Shown here: positions 16,507 to 23,904 of the stretch, piece after piece
Layout of the letters: each line of letters opens with the position of its first letter
Position numbering within the stretch: the first letter of the stretch is position 1
From: a bacterium
GTDB lineage: Bacteria; Patescibacteriota; Microgenomatia; UBA1406; GWC2-37-13
Assembly (NCBI GenBank): GCA_029573715.1
Contig: JAKQDR010000226.1
Coordinates: forward strand, 21,705 to 85,704
Reading direction: 5' to 3'
DNA: 64,000 nt
Notes under the pieces: generated by a model
The model's database searches: none
Seen by the model: only the letters and a program-made list of their open reading frames with translations
Told to the model about the DNA's origin: nothing
Position numbers and translations under genes: made by a program

Positions 16507-17628
16507 ATGGAACTATCATTACTATTGTTTGTTGTTGGTTTTGTTGCTGGCTTTGTTATCGCATATATTTTGACGCGCAAAAATCAGACAGATAATTTTT
16601 CCAAACAGTTAGAAGAACGCCTGACGCAATTTTTGCCCCAAATAACCCAGACGGCGGGCGAGCAAACTGCATTACTTGCGAAAGAAAAGCTTGAATCAGC
16701 ATCTGCACATCTCAAGCAAGACTTTGCCAATAAACAAGATGCAATAGGGGAAACAATCAAACGGCTTCATGACGAACTGCAGAAAGCTAATGAGAAACTT
16801 GAGAAAGCAGAGCGTGAACGCATTGGTTCATTTGAAGGGTTGCGCCAGCAAATAGCAACACAAACAAAGCAAACAGATAACCTTATTCAAGCAACCAGCA
16901 AATTGCAATCGGTTCTTTCCAACAACCAACAACGAGGAGTGTTTGGAGAGCAGGTGGCAAAGGATTTGCTTGCAATGGCTGGGTTTGTGCAAGGAGTCGA
17001 CTTTTTGGTGCAAGAGGAGCAACAACAAGGGTCACGTCCTGATTTTACCGTACTTCTTCCCAATGGTATGAAAATTAATGTGGATGCAAAATTCCCTTAT
17101 CAAAATTTGCTGAAATATGTAGAGGCACAAGATGAGAGTCAAAAAGCCGTGCACAGAAAACTTTTCGAACAAGACATCAAAGCAAAAATCAAACAAGTTA
17201 CCACTCGAGACTACATTAATCATGAAGAAAATACCGTCGATTTTGTCATCCTCTTTATTCCCAATGAGAAAATATTTTCATACATCTATGATGAGATGCA
17301 AAGCATTTGGAATGAAGGTCTTCGGCAAAAGGTGATATTTGCGGGGCCCTTTAGTTTTACTGCGATTTTGCGCATGGTACGGCAGGCATATGAATATTTC
17401 AGTGTGCAGAAAAATTTGCGCACCATCATAACCTATATCCAAACATTTAAAGATGAATTCGCCAAGTATTCTGATGAATTTGATAAGTTGGGAGATCGCA
17501 TAGACAGCACCCACAAACAGTTTCAACAGGTCGCACAAACTCGTACCACAAAACTCAATCGTATTGTTGATAAGATCCAACTTCAAGATCAACCAATTGA
17601 TCCCAGCCCCACCCGACTGCTTGAGTGA
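16507..17628 (+). CDS. rmuC: DNA recombination protein RmuC
   Basis: 373 aa. An N-terminal membrane anchor (residues 3-22) leads to a coiled coil (about 60-120) and then the RmuC nuclease-like domain: GVFGEQVAKDLLAMAGF, RPDFTVLLPNG, VDAKFP and DFVILFIPNE are family blocks, with the D...DAK residues of a PD-(D/E)XK-type core. RmuC limits DNA inversions and rearrangements in E. coli; biochemical activity is poorly defined. Length matches short RmuC members. It starts 31 bases after the holin-family gene. Confidence 0.92.
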   Translation: MELSLLLFVVGFVAGFVIAYILTRKNQTDNFSKQLEERLTQFLPQITQTAGEQTALLAKEKLESASAHLKQDFANKQDAIGETIKRLHDELQKANEKLEKAERERIGSFEGLRQQIATQTKQTDNLIQATSKLQSVLSNNQQRGVFGEQVAKDLLAMAGFVQGVDFLVQEEQQQGSRPDFTVLLPNGMKINVDAKFPYQNLLKYVEAQDESQKAVHRKLFEQDIKAKIKQVTTRDYINHEENTVDFVILFIPNEKIFSYIYDEMQSIWNEGLRQKVIFAGPFSFTAILRMVRQAYEYFSVQKNLRTIITYIQTFKDEFAKYSDEFDKLGDRIDSTHKQFQQVAQTRTTKLNRIVDKIQLQDQPIDPSPTRLLE

Positions 17629-17705
17629 TGCATTTCCCGATTCTTTCAAGACTTTTGCGATCATCACTATGTAGATACATTGCGCTCAATTCTTGCGCAT
17701 ACACC

Positions 17706-17878
17706 GCTCAGCACACCCGTTTAAAAGAAATGTTCGTCTGTGGTTGGGCTTATAGATTCATCTATGACATCTCTAAAACTCACTTAGGTGAGCGTCCTCT
17801 GATACATACTCAGTACATAAAGAGAGCACATTGTTTGGTCAGACACTCAACGCTTTTTGAAACGGGTGTTTGGTGAGC
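17706..17878 (+). repeat. 173-bp inverted-repeat element, copy 1
   Basis: The ends are near-perfect terminal inverted repeats: GCTCAGCACACCCGTTT on the left and AACGGGTGTTTGGTGAGC on the right. An inner near-palindrome CTCACTTAGGTGAG is followed by CGTCCTCTGATACATACT. A second copy lies in opposite orientation at 61558-61731. Similarity continues about 45 bp beyond the right end, to about 17924. It resembles a MITE or another short structured repeat. The rest of the 359-bp gap between rmuC and the gene at 17988 shows only a promoter near 17961. Confidence 0.8.
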
Positions 17879-17960
17879 TATACAAGAAACCATGAGGTTA
17901 TTACAGTATGTCGTAAATGTGTCGGAAGCATAAGTATTTCTTGGTGTCTGCATATTTTTC

Positions 17961-17969
17961 TGCTACACT
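17961..17969 (+). promoter_or_regulatory. Extended -10 promoter of the gene at 17988
   Basis: TGC-TACACT, 18 nt before the ATG. The TGC prefix recurs at several promoters in this window. Confidence 0.45.
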
Positions 17970-17987
17970 AAACCACGTTTCTCGTAT

Positions 17988-18818
17988 ATGAGAAGTATTA
18001 ATTTATTTCGGATATTTCATCAAGAGCACACTCCGGTTGAAACCAAGTCATCCGCCCGTAAGATGATGGCGCATACCATGGAGGCGTTTGAGGCCCGCGT
18101 CGGTGAGACACTGGGCACTCTTGGACACCTGAGTATCTTCTTTCTCGCGTTTTTGTTTGTGATGGGTGCCTTTTTTTGGAAAGAAGGGAAGCTCGGAGGT
18201 CCCCGCACGCAGACAGAACAATCACTGCTTCCTTCAATTGCACCTACCCAGGTGCTTGAAGAAGTTCCTGTCGCAGAAGTCGGTATTCGCATGCTTATGG
18301 ATCAGGCAAATGGAGAAATGAGTTCTGATTCGGCTTCGTTTGCAACGCCATCAGCTTCAAATAGTGCTCTCACAGAATCTGATATTGACACGGTCGATTA
18401 TCCTATCTTGGACTTAAATGGTCCTTGGCAATGCAACGCACAAAATTCCGCAGGTTCGGCACAGTTGTATATCGCTGATAAAAATATGAAGTTCTCATAC
18501 ACCTCAGGCACAGAAAGCGCACACGCTCTATTGCGTGGTGATTGTTTGTACAATTGGCAGGGGAGTGAAGGGGGAAAACAGTGCGGCCTAAGCTCGTATC
18601 TTTCGCTCTTTGATGAAATGATGGGATCTGATGGTTTTGATGTAGGCGATTTGCTCGCAGATCAGATGGCCCAAGATGACGCAACACAAATTGAGCTCTA
18701 CCAATTGCTTCGCGCATCATGCGTTGCCCAAACACCCAGAAGCGACGTCTTCACTGTGCCTCAAAATATAACATGGGAAGAGTCCAACTTAGAAGATGAT
18801 ATGTGGAGTATCTTTTAA
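17988..18818 (+). CDS. Hypothetical single-pass membrane protein
   Basis: 276 aa. One hydrophobic helix (about 43-62, LGHLSIFFLAFLFVMGAFFW) follows a basic N-terminus, with the C-terminal 210 residues probably outside. That part has a Ser/Ala-rich linker and a small domain with four to five cysteines (PWQCNAQNSAG, GDCLYNW, KQCGL, ASCVAQ) that may form disulfides. No known family. Its 3' end abuts the terminator side of the convergent 5S rRNA gene. Confidence 0.7.
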   Translation: MRSINLFRIFHQEHTPVETKSSARKMMAHTMEAFEARVGETLGTLGHLSIFFLAFLFVMGAFFWKEGKLGGPRTQTEQSLLPSIAPTQVLEEVPVAEVGIRMLMDQANGEMSSDSASFATPSASNSALTESDIDTVDYPILDLNGPWQCNAQNSAGSAQLYIADKNMKFSYTSGTESAHALLRGDCLYNWQGSEGGKQCGLSSYLSLFDEMMGSDGFDVGDLLADQMAQDDATQIELYQLLRASCVAQTPRSDVFTVPQNITWEESNLEDDMWSIF

Positions 18819-18832
18819 GATCAATAAAAAAA
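18819..18832 (-). terminator. Terminator of the 5S rRNA gene
   Basis: Directly after the closing helix of the 5S RNA (CCAGG) the minus strand reads TTTTTTTATTG. The 5S terminal helix followed by a T-run acts as the intrinsic terminator. Confidence 0.65.
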
Positions 18833-18951
18833 CCTGGCTACGACCTACTTTCCCCCATCGCCGCTTTGGCGGGAGTATCATCGGTGCTGACGCGTTTCAA
18901 GACCTTGTTCGAGATGGGAAAGGTTGGTGCCACGTCGCTCCAATAACCAGG
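18833..18951 (-). rRNA. rrf: 5S ribosomal RNA (isolated gene)
   Basis: On the minus strand, 119 nt begin CCTGGTTA and end TAGCCAGG, closing helix I. Inside are the conserved CCCATCTCGAAC of loop B/C, a CAGCACCGATGATACT block, and a GGGAAAGTAGG near the end, as in bacterial 5S rRNA. No 16S or 23S rRNA lies within at least 18 kb on either side, so this 5S is separate from the rRNA operon. It has its own promoter and terminator. Confidence 0.95.
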
Positions 18952-18958
18952 AGCGACT

Positions 18959-18987
18959 AGTGTAACATAGCATTGTCAATCTTTCAA
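18959..18987 (-). promoter_or_regulatory. Promoter of the 5S rRNA gene
   Basis: On the minus strand TTGAAA (18987-18982) and TACACT (18964-18959) are 17 bp apart. The -10 ends 7 nt before the mature 5S 5' end at 18951, so transcription should begin at or next to the mature end. This provides an internal ruler for start-site distance in this genome. Confidence 0.75.
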
Positions 18988-19012
18988 GGCGTGACCTCTC
19001 ATGGTGTGTGTA

Positions 19013-19021
19013 TGCTATACT
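19013..19021 (+). promoter_or_regulatory. Extended -10 promoter of the operon at 19038
   Basis: TGC-TATACT, 16 nt before the ATG at 19038; divergent from the 5S promoter. Confidence 0.5.
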
Positions 19022-19037
19022 TTCAAAAAGTACGCGT

Positions 19038-19610
19038 ATGACTCGCCTTACTCTTAGACCAGATAAACAAACACTGGGCTCATTTTGCGTATTACCCGAT
19101 ACTCGGTTTGGTGAGGCCGAACTGGGAGAGCGCACCATACTTCTTCTACGTGGTCATCCATTTACCCAAATTTCTTGGGTCATCAATTCGGTAGTAATTC
19201 TCATTTTAGTTTTGATATTTGACATCATTTGGGGACAATCACTAAGCATACGTGCGTATTTTTGGGTGAATGCACTCGCGGTCATCGCAGTCGGCGCCTA
19301 TGCATGGTACAACTTTTTATTATGGTACTACACGGTTGGATTTGTCACTAATAGGCGCGTCATTGACATCGACTATTATGGAGTCGGCAAGCGACGACTT
19401 ATTCAAGCACCCATTGCCAAAGTCGCTGACGTCACCGCTAAAACAAGTGGATATTTTGGTCAGGTGTTTGATTTTGGTGTGGTAAACGTACAAACTGAAG
19501 GATATATTCAAAATATTACATTCACCAATGTGCCCAATCCCGATCGCGCAATAGCTATCATAGAGGCCACCGCAGCTGGCGAAATTAGCACTGCACCCCC
19601 AACACCATGA
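19038..19610 (+). CDS. PH-domain (bPH2-like) membrane protein
   Basis: 190 aa from ATG 19038. After a short soluble lead, two membrane helices (about 50-98) are followed by FVTNRRVIDIDYYGVGKRRLIQAPIAKVADVTAK and FDFGVVNVQT. This VTNRR-(v)IxI...I...I.DV pattern, ending in a FGxVxV strand, is typical of bacterial PH (DUF304/YdbS-like) domains. They are membrane proteins of unclear function. An in-frame ATG at 19008 lies inside the promoter and is rejected. The next gene overlaps by four bases. Confidence 0.8.
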   Translation: MTRLTLRPDKQTLGSFCVLPDTRFGEAELGERTILLLRGHPFTQISWVINSVVILILVLIFDIIWGQSLSIRAYFWVNALAVIAVGAYAWYNFLLWYYTVGFVTNRRVIDIDYYGVGKRRLIQAPIAKVADVTAKTSGYFGQVFDFGVVNVQTEGYIQNITFTNVPNPDRAIAIIEATAAGEISTAPPTP

Positions 19611-19837
19611 TAAGCGTCATAGAATTTTTTCTTACCGTTCCGTTTATCAATATACTTTTGAAGCTGTTTATTGTTTCACTCAGTGTCTTTTATGTTTTCT
19701 ATAGCATTCTCATGCTTGGGCAAATAGGATCACTGCGTAAGATTATTATTACCGATCAAGGTGACCTTATTCAGTTCGTGAGCACGGTGCAGCTGGTTGT
19801 AGCACTTGCAGTCTTTGTCATATCCCTGATATATTGA
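19607..19837 (+). CDS. Small two-helix membrane protein
   Basis: 76 aa with two hydrophobic helices (about 10-38 and 55-75) separated by a short charged loop, GSLRKIIITDQGD. Its ATG overlaps the stop of the PH-domain gene (ATGA), and its stop overlaps the TTG of the next gene, which is strong evidence of a real, coupled operon member. Function unknown; similar small proteins accompany pilin and membrane operons in these bacteria. Confidence 0.75.
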   Translation: MISVIEFFLTVPFINILLKLFIVSLSVFYVFYSILMLGQIGSLRKIIITDQGDLIQFVSTVQLVVALAVFVISLIY

Positions 19838-21666
19838 GCACACAAACCTCACCCCTTATGCACAGCGTTCACTATATCAATACCGCCGGAGGAATTGGCT
19901 TAGCACAAGCTTTTGCAACACATCATGCAAATGTGTTTGTGCGCACAGAGCGCTTAACAACCGAGTCTGAAGCATTAGCAACTTCTTTTCATCAAAAGCT
20001 CACTGCGCACCCTCCTTTTACCGTGAATGAAGCCACTAAACTTCTCGCTCCATACCGAGATCAACTTGATATCGCCTTATTAGTACATAAGGAGCAAACT
20101 CTCACCCTCGCAACCACCGGATCGGGCATCATTTTTTTAAAACGTAATGAAAAAATTATTGAACTTGTCGCAGAAGGCAACATCGCACAAGGCCCGCCCA
20201 TGCGCGGTGATGAGTACGTGCTCACTAGTGGTGAGTTTGTTGATGTGTCGGGTGGGCTTGAGGGGTTTGCCTATTACTTCACTCACTACACCGGGCCTGA
20301 AGTGGTTGAGCTTATGAAAACGTCTGAAGATCAATCGGTGGTACGGGGTTTTGTTTCGGTGCAATATGGCACCATTCCAAAACTAGATCCAAGTGTACTG
20401 GTGGTTGATGAACAAATAGTGCCACCTTCCGCGCTAGATGTTGATACTCAAATTCCTATTTCCTCTTCTCAAAAAGAAACTGTGGTTGAAACATCGCCCA
20501 ATTCAAACGCTGTTACTACTTCTTTACCAAGTGCTCCTCACTTTGAGCGCATACGTATGCCAAAAATAAAGTTTACAGTTCCTCGCCGAAGGTACGTGGC
20601 ACTTATAGTTCTTGTGGTCATTTTATTAGGAGTAGGTTTGCGACTTGCGGGGGGGCGCATGGGCTGGTTGGCAGGGGAACAGAATCGATCGTCGGGGTTT
20701 GCCCCCATTGAAGTGGAGATCGCACAGCGAATGCAAGATGCGAAAGAAAGCTCTTTTTCAGAAGTTTCTCAACTCGGTCAGATCTTTGCCGATATGCACG
20801 CTCTTCTTGATGGGCTTGATACAAAAGAGCAAGAAAAATACGCCAATGAAATTGCGCAGTTGCAAGAAACCATTGCACAAAAAGAACGTGAGCTTATGAA
20901 AATCGTGCAAGAGGAACCTGTAGAGTTTTTTGACTTTGGGCTTTTCGCTAAGGGTGCGTTAGCACAGGATATTGACTTTATCGATGACACCTTTTATATC
21001 CTTGATGGGGCGCAGGGAAGTGTGTACACGGTCGACACCAACAGAGCACAAGGCAAATTCACATCCGACAAGTACAAAGGTGCCACGCAGGTCACTTCAA
21101 CGGGCAGACACACCTATGTCCTTACCCAGCGTGACGGTATTTATTTGGTAGACAAAGATTCTTCAGTTCAGGTGGTGCCTCCCGACCCATCGTGGGGCAC
21201 GATTACTGACATGAAAGCATATACCGGCAACCTCTATCTTTTGGATAGTGCAAAGCGAACGATCGTCAAGTATCAGGGGGTAGATGAGCGCACATTTGGG
21301 AGCGTGAGCCCGTATCTGGTGCCGGAATTACAAGGCGCACTTCAAGAAACAAAAGGCATGATGATTGATGGCGCAATATATGTGCTTGGCACTCAATCAA
21401 TACGTAAATTCTCAGTAGGAAAACGCGTCGATTTCAAACTTTCTATTCCTTATGCACAAGGGAATTTTTCGGCATTGTATACCAACCCCGAGATCGATGC
21501 ACTCTATGTGTTTGATGATGTGCACAAGGTGCTCTATGAGCTTTCAAAGGAGGGTCCATTTAAGCGTGTATGGCGTGTGCCACATGAGGTGATTGCCGGT
21601 GGAGCTACAGAAGAAAGTGCTGTGTTTGTGGTGACAGAAGACAAGATCTACAGTTTAGGAGAGTGA
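19834..21666 (+). CDS. Membrane-anchored protein with phosphatase-like and beta-propeller-like parts
   Basis: 610 aa. The cytosolic N-terminal 190 residues (TLATTGSGIIFLKRNEKI, GDEYVLTSGEFV) resemble a degenerate PPM-type phosphatase fold without the usual metal-binding aspartates. A membrane helix (RYVALIVLVVILLGVGLRLAG, about 250-270) is followed by a coiled coil (about 295-360) and an extracytoplasmic repeat region from about 375, with blocks such as TFYILDGAQGSVYTVD and NLYLLDSAKRTIVKY suggesting a beta-propeller. The TTG at 19834 overlaps the previous stop; ATG 19858 is the alternative start. Probably a signalling or envelope-scaffold protein; inference only. Confidence 0.7.
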   Translation: MSTQTSPLMHSVHYINTAGGIGLAQAFATHHANVFVRTERLTTESEALATSFHQKLTAHPPFTVNEATKLLAPYRDQLDIALLVHKEQTLTLATTGSGIIFLKRNEKIIELVAEGNIAQGPPMRGDEYVLTSGEFVDVSGGLEGFAYYFTHYTGPEVVELMKTSEDQSVVRGFVSVQYGTIPKLDPSVLVVDEQIVPPSALDVDTQIPISSSQKETVVETSPNSNAVTTSLPSAPHFERIRMPKIKFTVPRRRYVALIVLVVILLGVGLRLAGGRMGWLAGEQNRSSGFAPIEVEIAQRMQDAKESSFSEVSQLGQIFADMHALLDGLDTKEQEKYANEIAQLQETIAQKERELMKIVQEEPVEFFDFGLFAKGALAQDIDFIDDTFYILDGAQGSVYTVDTNRAQGKFTSDKYKGATQVTSTGRHTYVLTQRDGIYLVDKDSSVQVVPPDPSWGTITDMKAYTGNLYLLDSAKRTIVKYQGVDERTFGSVSPYLVPELQGALQETKGMMIDGAIYVLGTQSIRKFSVGKRVDFKLSIPYAQGNFSALYTNPEIDALYVFDDVHKVLYELSKEGPFKRVWRVPHEVIAGGATEESAVFVVTEDKIYSLGE

Positions 21667-21721
21667 GAGTGTGAATTCGAGCTACCCCAAGAGGTATATT
21701 GTCTCCGCGCGCAAATTAATA

Positions 21722-22141
21722 TTATGGACATACTTGGGCTCCACCGGGGCCCGGAATAAGAGCACCACCCGCACAACATTCATTGATATTTGTGGCCGGC
21801 TGGCCGGGCCGCTTGCACATACTCTGGATAGTGGGTACAGTGATTTGCCCATTTTTAAATATGCCAAGAATAGGGCCGACTATCACATTCCATCCGACAA
21901 AAAGAACTACCGCAATAACAAGCCCAATACCGGCCGAAGTGAGGCGTTTGCGGGCGTCTGCAAGTTTTTTATCATCACCCCCCGATGTCACCCAGTTGAG
22001 CGCACCTTGCAAAAACATAACAAGTGCGACCATGCCAATGAGAAAGAAGAAGAGCTGAACTCCCCATGAGGCAACATCAGAAAAGTTGAGCTCACCAAAT
22101 GGTCCGGGCTGTATGGTGCCTATGACTTGGTTTGCTCCCAT
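21722..22141 (-). CDS. Pilin-like two-helix protein (VirB2/TrbC type)
   Basis: 139 aa. Two hydrophobic helices (about 26-48 and 70-92) flank the loop SGGDDKKLADARKRLT. This SGG(D/E)xxK loop between helices is shared with three other proteins in the window (22145, 40784, 61116). It resembles the VirB2/TrbC pilin subunit or the pilin domain of Patescibacteria. The C-terminal tail contains CCAGG and ends GAQVCP, with cysteines that could pair outside the cell. Its start is three bases after the stop of the gene at 22145, so both form one operon. Confidence 0.72.
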   Translation of the reverse strand: MGANQVIGTIQPGPFGELNFSDVASWGVQLFFFLIGMVALVMFLQGALNWVTSGGDDKKLADARKRLTSAGIGLVIAVVLFVGWNVIVGPILGIFKNGQITVPTIQSMCKRPGQPATNINECCAGGALIPGPGGAQVCP

Positions 22142-22144
22142 ATA

Positions 22145-22660
22145 TTAAAAACCAAATGTATTTATTTTTGTAATAAAGAGAATAGTGCGGACAATGGCAT
22201 ATGATATCACAATCACAATAAGCCCAAGAGCAGAATATGTCATCGTATGCATGGAGTCGGTGATTTTTTTCTCATCCCCTCCGGACATAATGTAAGTATA
22301 TGCACCGTACAGCAAAAACAATAAACACACCCCTGCGCCAAATGCGATGGCAAGTGGGACAGCTAAGCTTAATCCTCTTCCTACACTCCAAAAATTCAGT
22401 GCCGCAAAATTGCGCATGATATATCGAGGGTCTTTTTTGCACAGATCATCAGTTGTATCTTGAGGTGTCGTATAAGTGAGACATTCTCGCAATGTTTTAA
22501 ATGTGTTTGGAGGCGGGGGAGGAACCGCCGAGTCATATTCAATACATTTACTATCGATGGTGCCAGGTTGATCACAATACCAATCTGCACGTACATGCCC
22601 CAATGGGGTAAAAAGTATCAAGAACAACGTAAAAATCGGAAAGAAGAGTATTCTTCGCAT
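22145..22660 (-). CDS. Pilin-like two-helix protein with signal peptide
   Basis: 171 aa. A signal peptide (1-25), then a cysteine-containing extracytoplasmic segment with a PPPPP stretch, then two helices (about 98-122 and 138-160) joined by SGGDEKKITDSMHTMT. The same loop occurs in the neighbour at 21722. The start ATG 22660 fits TACAAT (22672-22667), ending 6 nt upstream; an in-frame start at 22735 is rejected. First gene of the two-gene operon. A role as a pilus or type IV secretion subunit is inferred from architecture. Confidence 0.72.
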   Translation of the reverse strand: MRRILFFPIFTLFLILFTPLGHVRADWYCDQPGTIDSKCIEYDSAVPPPPPNTFKTLRECLTYTTPQDTTDDLCKKDPRYIMRNFAALNFWSVGRGLSLAVPLAIAFGAGVCLLFLLYGAYTYIMSGGDEKKITDSMHTMTYSALGLIVIVISYAIVRTILFITKINTFGF

Positions 22661-22666
22661 ACTCTC

Positions 22667-22693
22667 ATTGTACTCAATAGTTCTCAAAGTCAA
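22667..22693 (-). promoter_or_regulatory. Promoter of the pilin-like operon
   Basis: TTGACT (22693-22688) and TACAAT (22672-22667) on the minus strand, spacer 15 bp (short). The -10 ends 6 nt before ATG 22660. Confidence 0.45.
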
Positions 22694-22847
22694 AAGAGGA
22701 ACACGTTTTTGCTCATCATAGGAGGCCTCGACCACCGCAAAAACTCTTTACATCAGCTTCAAAAACACAAGCCCTTGTGTGTTGGGTGCGGGAAAAGTAC
22801 AATAAATAAGTTGTAAGTTCCTATTCCCAAGTTTCATTTTTGCTGTT

Positions 22848-23891
22848 GTGTTTAATCCGCAATTTACCATCACCAATACCATTTTAAACCGTATCGGGCG
22901 TATTGAGGCTGCGGTTGAGCTTATTCACCAAGCTCCTGTGGTGCCTTTGTGGGAGAAGGAGTTTCGCCAAGATGCCATTGTTCGCCAAGTGCATCATGGT
23001 ACTCACATAGAAGGTAACCAACTTGGTTTACAAGATGCCAAAGATGTGCTCATGGGCAAGGATGTGGTCGGGCGTCCGCGCGATATTCAGGAAGTCATCA
23101 ATTATCGCAAAGTCATTGAGATTCTTGATGATGTGCATGAGCGGCATGTCGAAAAAATAACTGAAATGTTTATATTCAAACTTCATCGGACGCTCATGGA
23201 CAAGATACTCACCCCCGACTTATGTGGCGCATATCGAAAAAAATCGGTCATTATTCGCAACTCGCATACGGGTGAAATTACTTTTCGCCCACCGGAGCCA
23301 CTCAAGGTACCATTTTTCATGAGTGAGTTTATTATTTGGCTCAATCGTACCACCAAAGATGAATTACACCCCATACTCAAAGCAGGAATCGCACATCATG
23401 AGATGGCCCGCATTCACCCATTTGTTGATGGCAATGGCCGAGTGTCGCGCATTGCCGCAACGATAGTGCTGATGCTTGGTGGATACGACATGCGGAAGTT
23501 CTTTTCGCTCGAAGAGTTTTATGACAAAGATGCAGAAAGCTATTACAAGGCGCTCCAACAAGCTTCAGAGGGCAATATGACGGCATGGCTTGAATATTTT
23601 GTACTGGGAGCATCGGTAGAGTTTGACAGGATTCGCGATAAAATTCTCAAATTATCACAAGATGTCAAACTCAAAACCAAGATGGGAGGTCGGCAGGTAT
23701 TTCTTACAGAGCGTCAAATAAAAATCGTTGAGTACATGACTGATGTTGGATACATCCAAAACAAAATGTTCGCGATGCTTTTCCCGGATGTGTCCGATGA
23801 CACGGTGCTTCGTGAGGTGAATGAACTTACTCAAAAAGGACTCATCCGAAAAGTGGGGAGCACAAAAGGTGCGCGCTACGAACTCATTTAG
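22848..23891 (+). CDS. Fic-domain protein with C-terminal winged helix
   Basis: 347 aa from a GTG start. The Fic motif HPFVDGNGRVSR (His190 onward) is intact, so AMP or another nucleotide-phosphate moiety could be transferred to a target hydroxyl. Residues 52-57 (THIEGN) sit where the inhibitory helix motif (S/T)xxxE(G/N) is expected, but Gly51 replaces the Ser/Thr position. The last 65 residues (TERQIKIVEYM, DDTVLREVNELTQKGLIRKVG) form a winged helix-turn-helix, a common arrangement in Fic/DOC regulators. The DNA ligase gene follows 13 bases later. Confidence 0.9.
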   Translation: MFNPQFTITNTILNRIGRIEAAVELIHQAPVVPLWEKEFRQDAIVRQVHHGTHIEGNQLGLQDAKDVLMGKDVVGRPRDIQEVINYRKVIEILDDVHERHVEKITEMFIFKLHRTLMDKILTPDLCGAYRKKSVIIRNSHTGEITFRPPEPLKVPFFMSEFIIWLNRTTKDELHPILKAGIAHHEMARIHPFVDGNGRVSRIAATIVLMLGGYDMRKFFSLEEFYDKDAESYYKALQQASEGNMTAWLEYFVLGASVEFDRIRDKILKLSQDVKLKTKMGGRQVFLTERQIKIVEYMTDVGYIQNKMFAMLFPDVSDDTVLREVNELTQKGLIRKVGSTKGARYELI

Positions 23892-23904
23892 AATATTTTT
23901 CACT

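Noticed and set aside
17625..17876. 83-codon frame across the inverted-repeat element (and its counterpart at 61560-61820)
   Set aside because: Both frames share their end only because the DNA element is repeated. Frame lengths and N-termini differ, and the conserved parts are inverted repeats, so a DNA or RNA element explains them better than a protein.
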